The notes under the pieces are model-generated. The model saw only the letters and a program-made list of their open reading frames with translations. It ran no database searches and was not told the origin of the DNA. From an uncultured Bacilli bacterium (GTDB lineage: Bacteria > Bacillota_I > Bacilli_A > RF39 > UBA660), in assembly GCA_934085635.1 (NCBI GenBank), contig CAKOHL010000002.1:1-38433 (forward strand): DNA of 38,433 nucleotides, given 5' to 3'. The position numbers and the translations under genes are program-made. This document shows positions 32,941-38,433 of the stretch, piece after piece; position 1 is the first letter of the stretch; each line of letters opens with the position of its first letter.

Positions 32941-33175
32941 TACTTTTGAGTTCATCTAATCTATCTAAAAGATCAGAATACTCTTTGTAATCTGGTCTAC
33001 TTTCAGTAAAAACATTTAAATTGGTTAAATCATCTAATATACTTAGTGCTATATCTTTATCAGTAATATATAAAATATTAAATAAATTAACATAAGTTTT
33101 AAAATCTGCAATCATAATTGGAGTATTATTTTCTTTTAATGATTTAATTTTAATTAAAAATTCTTCAATAGTCAT
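32924..33175 (-). CDS. Hypothetical protein, 83 residues
   Basis: The family is not recognised. The product is a small, soluble, charged helical protein (TIEEFLIKIKSLKENN, DIALSILDDLTNLNVF, YSDLLDRLDELKSKKKNN) without membrane segments. GAGGAGAC on the minus strand is a good ribosome site. It lies downstream of tRNA-Asn on the same strand, separated by a weak terminator, and shares a terminator with rubrerythrin. Confidence 0.6.
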   Translation of the reverse strand: MTIEEFLIKIKSLKENNTPIMIADFKTYVNLFNILYITDKDIALSILDDLTNLNVFTESRPDYKEYSDLLDRLDELKSKKKNN

Positions 33176-33203
33176 ATTAGTCTCCTCTAGATAAATAAAA
33201 AAA

Positions 33204-33217
33204 ACGCATAAACGCGT
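33204..33217 (-). terminator. Short terminator after tRNA-Asn
   Basis: A 5-bp G+C-rich stem ACGCG/TGCGT with loop TTTA is followed on the minus strand by a long T-run. Confidence 0.5.
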
Positions 33218-33230
33218 ATCTTTAAAAATA

Positions 33231-33306
33231 TGGCGCCCGTTGCAGGACTCGAACCTGCGACCTAACGGTTAACAGCCGTGCGCTCTACCGACTGAGCTAA
33301 ACGGGC
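33231..33306 (-). tRNA. tRNA-Asn (GTT anticodon)
   Basis: A 76-base cloverleaf on the minus strand with acceptor GCCCGTT paired to AACGGGC, discriminator G and an encoded CCA (33231-33233). The anticodon loop is CTGTTAA with GTT at 33271-33273, and the T-arm contains GTTCGAGTC. No other tRNA is adjacent. The rest of 33176-33454 holds only its terminator and the next gene's promoter. Confidence 0.96.
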
Positions 33307-33408
33307 GGGCTACGTATTTAATTCTACTTCAAAATATGTTTAAAGTCAATTAAAAATACTAAAAAAAATAAAAAATGTGAAAAAATTTGTAAATTTATAC
33401 TCTTTCTT

Positions 33409-33437
33409 TTGTATTTTGTGTACATTTTTGGTACAAT
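33409..33437 (+). promoter_or_regulatory. Promoter of the AAA+ gene
   Basis: TTGTAT (33409-33414), a 17-base spacer and TACAAT (33432-33437). Confidence 0.6.
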
Positions 33438-33454
33438 AATTATGGTGAGGTACT

Positions 33455-34405
33455 ATGAACGAAGATGTTGAAGTTGTAGATTTTAATAATAATGATAAAT
33501 TTAGTGTACTCAAAACATATGGGGAAAATTTAAAAACAAAAGAATACATAACGGACCCAGCAATTGGTAGAGACAAAGAAATAAAGGAAACACTTTTAAT
33601 ACTTTTAACACCAGAAAAAAGTGCAATGCTTGTAGGTAAAGCAGGTATTGGTAAAACAGCAATTGTTGAAGGTATAGGGTATAGAATGCAAAAAGGAGAA
33701 GTACCTAATGCATTAAAGGATTATGATTTAATTAAAATAAACATATCTAGTTTATTAGGTAATGTTGATTCATCAGGTGTTAATGAAAACAAACTTCAAA
33801 TACTTGTAGACGAATTAAAAGAAAGAGAAAATATAATATTATTTATAGATGAAGTTCACTTATTAGTAAGTAGAAATACAAGCAACTTAAATGTTGACTT
33901 TGCTAATATGCTAAAGCCAGGACTAGACAGAGGTACAATCAAAATGATAGGCGCAACTACTAGCGAAGAATATGAAAGTTATATTTTAAGAGATCGTGCT
34001 TTCTTAAGAAGATTCCAAAAAGTAGATGTTGAAGAGCCTACAATTGAAGATACAGTTAAAATACTAATGGGAACCTATCCTAAACTAGAAAAGAAAAGTG
34101 GAGTAATAATTCCATACAGTGACTACCAAAAAGAAAGAATATTTAGGTTTCTAGTAGAACTAACTGATGAATACAAGAGAATATATGAAATAGGAAACAG
34201 ATATCCCGACATTGCTTTAACATTGCTTGGGAACGCATTTAGTAATGCAGTATTTGAAAACAAAAATGTACTTAGCATATCAAACGTATATGATGCAGTA
34301 AAAAACTGTAAAAGTGTATATGATGATGCTAGAAAAAAAGCAATAATAAACTTTAAAGAAGAATTTAAAGACATAATTGATAGTGAGGGTGTAATTTTAA
34401 ATTAA
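33455..34405 (+). CDS. Single-domain Clp-type (class 1 NBD) AAA+ ATPase
   Basis: The 316-residue protein is equivalent to the first nucleotide-binding domain of ClpA/ClpB/ClpC. It has DPAIGRDKEIKE (about 34-45), Walker A GKAGIGKT (61-68), Walker B ILFIDEVH (128-135), sensor GATTSEEYE and arginine-finger region LRDRAFLRRF. It has no N-domain, no middle coiled coil and no second ATPase domain. It is far shorter than ClpB (about 860) and seems complete, with its own start (GGTGAGG) and stop. It may be a standalone remodeller or adaptor-driven unfoldase; partners are unknown. Confidence 0.85.
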   Translation: MNEDVEVVDFNNNDKFSVLKTYGENLKTKEYITDPAIGRDKEIKETLLILLTPEKSAMLVGKAGIGKTAIVEGIGYRMQKGEVPNALKDYDLIKINISSLLGNVDSSGVNENKLQILVDELKERENIILFIDEVHLLVSRNTSNLNVDFANMLKPGLDRGTIKMIGATTSEEYESYILRDRAFLRRFQKVDVEEPTIEDTVKILMGTYPKLEKKSGVIIPYSDYQKERIFRFLVELTDEYKRIYEIGNRYPDIALTLLGNAFSNAVFENKNVLSISNVYDAVKNCKSVYDDARKKAIINFKEEFKDIIDSEGVILN

Positions 34406-34514
34406 AAAAATTATACTTTTTTTATGCCTCAATATTAAAAATTAAAAAGCATTAATAAAAAATAGAGTACTTAATTCACAAAAAAGTGCTACTAAAACTC
34501 AGTATTTAGCCCAT

Positions 34515-34543
34515 TTGCAATTTACTCTCACTTCTGTTATAGT
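34515..34543 (+). promoter_or_regulatory. Promoter of the BRO-N/ABC exporter operon
   Basis: TTGCAA (34515-34520), a 17-base spacer and TATAGT (34538-34543), then AAAGGAGG at 34552. Confidence 0.7.
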
Positions 34544-34563
34544 GTATTTAGAAAGGAGGAAAA

Positions 34564-35076
34564 ATGTACGAATTAAAAGGTATAATTAAGAATAACAAAA
34601 TAAGAAATTACTTAAACTATATAGAAAAAGAATACTATTTTAGTATACTAGATGTTATCTCTTCTCTAGAAATAGAAAACCCAAAAGGAAAATGGCAAAA
34701 GATAAAAAAAGAACTACTATATGAAAGCAGTAACGTATTAAATAAAGTAGCTAAAATAAATATAGTAAATGCAAATGGTAATAAAAAATATACTGATATG
34801 TTAGACGTAGCAAGTATAATAAGAGTCATATCTATACTAACTGAGAAAAAAGCAAAAGACTTTATAAGTTGGTATGAAAAGTTACTAAGTGAGAAACTAA
34901 TGAGAAATAATGAAAAAGAAAATCTTATTGAATTAGTAAACCTAATATATGAAGGTTACAAGTATAATGATATTAAATTAAAGAAAGCACTAAAAGAAGT
35001 AAATCATATCGTACTAAGTTATTTATTAAGTAATAAATGTGTTGAAAATAATTGTGAAAATTTATATTGTGTGTGA
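34564..35076 (+). CDS. BRO-N (phage antirepressor-like) domain protein
   Basis: The 170-residue product has an N-terminal BRO-N-like domain (about 22-112): EYYFSILDVISSLEI, WQKIKKELLYE, YTDMLDVASIIRVISIL and AKDFISWYEKLL. The C-terminal part is helical and ends in a Cys cluster (KCVENNCENLYCV). BRO-N domains are typical of phage and plasmid regulators that bind DNA. Here the gene stands in the chromosome with no phage genes around it, directly upstream of an ABC exporter. It may be a captured regulator of that exporter; that is inference. Confidence 0.75.
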   Translation: MYELKGIIKNNKIRNYLNYIEKEYYFSILDVISSLEIENPKGKWQKIKKELLYESSNVLNKVAKINIVNANGNKKYTDMLDVASIIRVISILTEKKAKDFISWYEKLLSEKLMRNNEKENLIELVNLIYEGYKYNDIKLKKALKEVNHIVLSYLLSNKCVENNCENLYCV

Positions 35077-35093
35077 ATAGGAGTGTGAATATT

Positions 35094-35924
35094 GTGAATA
35101 AAAAGATCGAGTTTTTGAATGTAGAAAAAACTATTAATGGAAAAGAATTATTAAATAATGTAAATTTAACTTTAAGACCAGGAAAAATATATGGGTTAGT
35201 AGGCGCGAATGGAAGTGGAAAAAGTACACTTTTAAAAATAATGTTAGGACTTACTAATTTTAAAGGCGAAGTATATATAAACGGATACAATGTTAGAAAA
35301 GAATATAGAAATGCTATTAAAAATGTCGGAGGTATAGTAGATGATGTTGCTTTATATGAATTTATGTCAGCCAAAGAAAATTTAAGATACTTCAGTCTTT
35401 TGTATGGAGCAAAAGAAGAAAGAACAAAGGTAGTTTTAGACTTAGTAGGATTAGATATAAATGATACTAAAATGGTAAAACACTATAGCCTAGGTATGAA
35501 ACAAAGACTAGGTATAGCTATAAGTTTACTTAAAGATCCTGACATCTTAGTATTAGATGAACCTACAAATGGATTAGACCCTAAAGGTATACTTGACCTT
35601 AGAAACTTACTTAAAAGTTTAAACAAAACCATAATTGTATCTAGTCACTTAATAAGTGAAATAGAAAAAATAAGTGCAGATGTATTATTTATAAATGATA
35701 AAACAGTAAAAGAGCAAGACATAACCAAATACAGAAAAGCAAGGACTTTTAGGGTTGGTAATATGAGCAAAGCATCACAAATACTACCTAAAACAAAATT
35801 ATTAACTGATGATGAAGTAAATGTTTATGTAAGAAAACTTGTTGAAAAAAACATACCAGTATATAGTGTAAACGAAACAAGCTCATTAGAAGACATATTA
35901 ATTAGTATGATGGAGGACAAATGA
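35094..35924 (+). CDS. ABC exporter ATP-binding protein
   Basis: The 276-residue ATPase has Walker A GANGSGKST (37-45), signature YSLGMKQRLG, Walker B ILVLDEPTNGLDP and switch VSSHLISE. The layout is that of short ABC-2-type exporter ATPases. The start is taken as GTG at 35094, after AGGAG (35079-35083); an upstream TTG at 35067 overlaps the BRO-N gene and has no ribosome site. It overlaps its permease by 4 bases. The exported substrate is unknown (drug, peptide or lantibiotic types are possible). Confidence 0.88.
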   Translation: MNKKIEFLNVEKTINGKELLNNVNLTLRPGKIYGLVGANGSGKSTLLKIMLGLTNFKGEVYINGYNVRKEYRNAIKNVGGIVDDVALYEFMSAKENLRYFSLLYGAKEERTKVVLDLVGLDINDTKMVKHYSLGMKQRLGIAISLLKDPDILVLDEPTNGLDPKGILDLRNLLKSLNKTIIVSSHLISEIEKISADVLFINDKTVKEQDITKYRKARTFRVGNMSKASQILPKTKLLTDDEVNVYVRKLVEKNIPVYSVNETSSLEDILISMMEDK

Positions 35925-36856
35925 AAGAATTAATAAAAGCAGACATATATAAAGAAACAAAGAAGAAAAGTTTTAAACTAATTATATTTTTAATCCCCAT
36001 AGTAGTACTATTCTCCTTAATAATCATAAAAAATAACCTTAAAAAAGAAACATATGAAAACAAGCTTGATGAAATATCTTATTATGAAATAAATAAAAAA
36101 GGTAATTATAATAAATATTCTGATTCGTATGAAAAATATAAAGAAAAAGAAAACTTAATAAATGAAATTAATTCCACTGAGAGAGAAAGTAAAGTAAGAG
36201 ACTTGATAGTTAATGCTACTCCAATATATTACATAATTGGTTTTTTCATAATTTATATAGTCTTCAATAATTTCAGTTATGATCTAAACTATAAAACTCT
36301 AAAATATGTATTTTTAAGTGGTAACAGCAAAGCAAAAATATATTTATCAAAAATAATAGGAATTACTATAATAAGTATTTCACTTTTATTATACTCTTCA
36401 ACATTAGTATTAATCTTATCACACTTGCTAACAAAATCATCACCTTTATTAATAACTAAAATGATATATATAAATCATAGTTTTATAAAAGTACCTTTAG
36501 TCATTTATTCACTTTTACTATCATTAAAGTTTTTAATTCCAATAACATTTATTACGTTTCTAACTAGCTTACTTTCACTGTTATTTAAAGGTAATACTTT
36601 TGGCCTAATAATAAGTATACTAATATACATATTCTCTTCAAGTGTGCTAAACATTTGCCTTATCCACAATTTATCCTTCATCAAATATACTTTCATTCCA
36701 TATATGGATTACACATACTTTAGTGGTATTTCTTATCTCTATGTTAATGCTATTTATAACACTAATATAACAGAAAAACTAGGCTTTATCGTGCTAGTTA
36801 TATACTCTCTAATATTTGCAAAACTATCAATAAACTTATACAAGAAAGACCTATAA
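35921..36856 (+). CDS. ABC exporter permease (ABC-2 type)
   Basis: The 311-residue membrane protein has one N-terminal helix (about 18-36), a charged extracellular loop (about 40-90) rich in Lys/Glu/Tyr, and five more helices to the end. This is the usual plan of ABC-2/NatB-like permeases. It overlaps the ATPase gene at ATGA. It contains no motif that names the substrate. Confidence 0.82.
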   Translation: MKELIKADIYKETKKKSFKLIIFLIPIVVLFSLIIIKNNLKKETYENKLDEISYYEINKKGNYNKYSDSYEKYKEKENLINEINSTERESKVRDLIVNATPIYYIIGFFIIYIVFNNFSYDLNYKTLKYVFLSGNSKAKIYLSKIIGITIISISLLLYSSTLVLILSHLLTKSSPLLITKMIYINHSFIKVPLVIYSLLLSLKFLIPITFITFLTSLLSLLFKGNTFGLIISILIYIFSSSVLNICLIHNLSFIKYTFIPYMDYTYFSGISYLYVNAIYNTNITEKLGFIVLVIYSLIFAKLSINLYKKDL

Positions 36857-36876
36857 AAAAACTCCATAACGGAGTT
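36855..36876 (-). terminator. Terminator of the cotJ operon
   Basis: Stem AACTCC/GGAGTT (36860-36865, 36871-36876) is followed on the minus strand by seven T residues; it starts in the cotJC stop codon. Confidence 0.7.
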
Positions 36877-37432
36877 ATAAACCTTTTTTCTTATATTCAT
36901 CATGTAAACTTTTAAATCTATTATAATGAACTACTTCTCTTTGTCTTAAAAAACTTAGAGGTGCTAATAAGTCAGGATCACTAGTAAGATCCATAAGGTT
37001 TTCATAAGTAGCTCTTGCTTTTTCTTCAGCAGCCATATCTTCAGCAAGATCAACTATAGCATCTCCGCTTGAAGCAATATAAGCTGCAGTAAATGGCATT
37101 CCATTCGCACCACTTGGATAAATACCTTTCTTATGAGTAGTATAATAATCAGATAAACCAGCATTCTTTATCTCATCTATAGTTACTCCATTCATAAGTT
37201 GATGAATCATAGTTGCAATCATCTCACAATGCCCGATTTCTTCACATCCAATATCCGATAATAATGCACGTCCTTTTTCATCAGGCATAGTAAATCTTTG
37301 ACATAAGTATCTAAGTGATGCTCCGAGCTCGCCATTGGCGCCACCAAGTTGATCCGATAAAAGTTTAGCCATCTTTAAATCTTTTCTTTTAATATTAATT
37401 GGATACTCAAGCATTTTCTCATATTTAAACAT
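36875..37432 (-). CDS. cotJC: CotJC, manganese-catalase-like coat protein
   Basis: The 185-residue ferritin-like protein has GGANGELGASLRYLCQRF, DIGCEEIGHCEMIATMIHQL and REVVHYNRF, which carry the Glu/His metal ligands of the manganese catalase fold. Length matches Bacillus CotJC. It follows the CotJA/CotJB-like gene with a 1-base stop/start overlap (TAATG) and a GGAGG site inside that gene. It may remove hydrogen peroxide or form part of a protein shell; CotJC is also found in species not known to sporulate. Confidence 0.92.
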   Translation of the reverse strand: MFKYEKMLEYPINIKRKDLKMAKLLSDQLGGANGELGASLRYLCQRFTMPDEKGRALLSDIGCEEIGHCEMIATMIHQLMNGVTIDEIKNAGLSDYYTTHKKGIYPSGANGMPFTAAYIASSGDAIVDLAEDMAAEEKARATYENLMDLTSDPDLLAPLSFLRQREVVHYNRFKSLHDEYKKKGL

Positions 37433-37956
37433 TAATACTTACCTCCTTCATTCATCCAAGGCCAAGGATTACTACTCCACATATACTTATCATACTCTCC
37501 AGAATCTGTTAAACATAGTGGTCCATACTTCTTCTCATAAAGTGCCTTAGTATTATTAAGTTCTCTTAAAGTTCTTCTAAATTCATTATACAAATTAGAA
37601 CTAGGCATAATATCTAAATATAAATTTAAATCAATAACCCTAAAAGTAAGTTCTTGCACCCTTAATAAAAGTTCATCCTTATCTCCCTTAACAACTACTC
37701 TATAAACATAATTTTTATATGGGATATACTCATCTTTAAAAGAATTACCTTTATTTAAACCTTCCTCTAAACTATATAAATCTTTAGAATGTTCTTTTCT
37801 AAAATTATTAATATTAATGTTATTTATATTAATATCAGTATCATTAAGTTTACTATTAAACTCATTATAATTTTCTTCATAACTATTAGTAATATCTAAC
37901 TCTTCTTTATTACTAGTATTATAATTCAAATTATTTTCTCTCTCATCATAATACAT
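37432..37956 (-). CDS. Probable CotJA-CotJB fusion protein
   Basis: The 174-residue product has an Asn/Asp/Glu-rich leader (1-57, with ININNININN) and a short CotJA-like segment (about 59-82, DLYSLEEGLNKGNSFKDEYI followed by PYKNY). A full CotJB domain follows (about 94-172) with ELLLRVQELTFRVIDLNLYLD, YEKKYGPLCL and the closing NPWPWMNEGGKY. Bacillus has cotJA, cotJB and cotJC as three genes, but here A and B read as one chain. The ATG follows AAAGGGG. The leader is unlike the rest in composition and may be a disordered tail. Confidence 0.8.
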   Translation of the reverse strand: MYYDERENNLNYNTSNKEELDITNSYEENYNEFNSKLNDTDININNININNFRKEHSKDLYSLEEGLNKGNSFKDEYIPYKNYVYRVVVKGDKDELLLRVQELTFRVIDLNLYLDIMPSSNLYNEFRRTLRELNNTKALYEKKYGPLCLTDSGEYDKYMWSSNPWPWMNEGGKY

Positions 37957-37999
37957 AACATTTTCCCCTTTCGTAATTATTCTATGTGTTAATAACTAC

Positions 38000-38028
38000 T
38001 TTGTATGGTTAAAAGTTTATATTGTAAA
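38000..38028 (-). promoter_or_regulatory. Candidate promoter of the cotJ operon
   Basis: On the minus strand TTTACA (38023-38028), a 17-base spacer and TACAAA (38000-38005). The same bases also read CATACAAA, one base from the sigma-E -10 box CATACAnT, but the matching -35 is not clear. Confidence 0.4.
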
Positions 38029-38064
38029 GCCCATTTAAAAAATTGTAAAATTATTAAATAATAC

Positions 38065-38092
38065 TTGAATTAAAAAACTCATATGTTACAAT
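38065..38092 (+). promoter_or_regulatory. Promoter of tsaE
   Basis: TTGAAT (38065-38070), a 16-base spacer and TACAAT (38087-38092). Confidence 0.6.
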
Positions 38093-38110
38093 AAAATAGG
38101 TGAAGCAAAA

Positions 38111-38433
38111 ATGAATTACAAAATAACATCTAATTCTGATTTAGATACAATAGAATTAGCAGAAAACATTGAAAGTGAAAAATTTCCAAATATGGTAATA
38201 TGCTTGGAAGGAGATTTAGGAAGTGGAAAAACTCTTTTTACTAAAGCATTTGCTAAATCTATGGGAATAATTGATAACATAACTAGTCCTACATTTAATA
38301 TAATTAAAGAATATGATGGGGAAGAAAACTATAAACTTTATCATATGGATGTGTACAGATTAAATGAAGTAAAAGAAGACTTAGGTATAGAAGAATACTT
38401 TAAGAAAAAAGGTGTAACCATAATTGAATGGGC
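38111..38433 (+). CDS. tsaE: tRNA threonylcarbamoyladenosine biosynthesis ATPase TsaE (3' end outside window)
   Basis: The first 107 codons are visible. Walker A EGDLGSGKT (33-41) and ITSPTFNIIKEYDG are hallmark TsaE stretches, followed by LYHMDVYRL and GIEEYF, then IIEW at the window edge. TsaE works with TsaB, TsaC and TsaD to make t6A at position 37 of ANN-decoding tRNAs. AGGTGA precedes the ATG. In many Firmicutes tsaE leads a tsaE-tsaB cluster; here what follows lies outside the window. Confidence 0.95.
   Translation, partial: MNYKITSNSDLDTIELAENIESEKFPNMVICLEGDLGSGKTLFTKAFAKSMGIIDNITSPTFNIIKEYDGEENYKLYHMDVYRLNEVKEDLGIEEYFKKKGVTIIEW

Noticed and set aside
33231..33306. tRNA-Asn as an integration site for a mobile element
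   Set aside because: No integrase gene or second copy of the tRNA 3' end lies nearby; the only integrase in the window targets the ABC gene.
34440..34500. Hairpin AGTACTT...AAGTGCT as terminator of the AAA+ gene
   Set aside because: It has a long loop and a G-U pair, and no T-run follows, so it is not supported as an intrinsic terminator.
37795..37850. Possible CRISPR-like or tandem repeats in the ATTAATATT-rich segment
   Set aside because: The repetition is short A+T-rich codon repetition encoding ININN in the CotJA/B leader; there are no regular spacers.
31418..37956. Reading the CotF and CotJ genes as proof of sporulation
   Set aside because: Both families also occur in non-sporulating Firmicutes and no core sporulation gene is present in the window.

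Overview
The window is a strongly A+T-rich stretch of chromosome that looks like an uncultured, gut-type member of the Firmicutes/Bacilli side of the tree. The clues are low G+C, A-ending codons, AGGAGG-type ribosome sites, Bacillus-style promoters, a CIRCE heat-shock operator, LytR-CpsA-Psr and PASTA wall proteins, YtxH, CotF/CotJ proteins and rubrerythrin. TGA is used as a stop (for example at 588-590 and 35074-35076), so this is code 11 and not a code-4 mycoplasma. No genus is claimed.

Layout. 1-560 is the 3' end of a secreted repeat-type protein whose last third changes base composition sharply. 588-6276 (minus) is a three-gene SsuABC/TauABC-type ABC importer operon. Its substrate-binding gene is split in two by a 3.2-kb serine-integrase element (2494-5691) carrying a RhuM-family gene, a 61-codon gene and the integrase. 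The element is bounded by a 13-bp direct repeat, and joining the two flanks restores a 328-codon frame. 6404-7532 holds two PlsC acyltransferases. 7686-11728 is a surface O-acylation set: MBOAT, DHHW protein, lipoprotein and SGNH hydrolase. 11849-17337 is a cell-wall operon: a secreted glucosaminidase ending in a dockerin, a membrane-anchored protein that appears to start with a cohesin, and an LCP-PASTA protein. 17396-20226 carries phospholipid genes: gpsA, a diacylglycerol-kinase-family gene and psd.

20458-24392 (minus) is rnr, a CmpB-type membrane protein and a glycosyltransferase. 24543-27255 holds a membrane-anchored thioredoxin-like protein, a YtxH protein, an esterase and a ZIP metal transporter. 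27347-30626 is an operon of an SDR, a lipoyl-free acyltransferase and an acyl-CoA ligase. 30833-33306 is a stress and coat-like group: hsp20 under CIRCE, two CotF-like proteins, rubrerythrin, two small unknowns and tRNA-Asn. 33455-36856 has a one-domain Clp-type AAA+ protein, a BRO-N protein and an ABC exporter. 36875-37956 (minus) is cotJC plus a gene that reads as a CotJA-CotJB fusion. 38111 to the end is the start of tsaE.

The common theme is envelope building: phosphatidic acid synthesis (gpsA, plsC, psd), polymer attachment and modification (LCP, MBOAT/DHHW/SGNH), and a wall hydrolase that may be held at the cell surface by a dedicated cohesin. Convergent genes often share one hairpin terminator that overlaps their stop codons. 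No gene-free gap exceeds 300 bases; the largest (20227-20457, 30627-30832, 33176-33454) are described as features.
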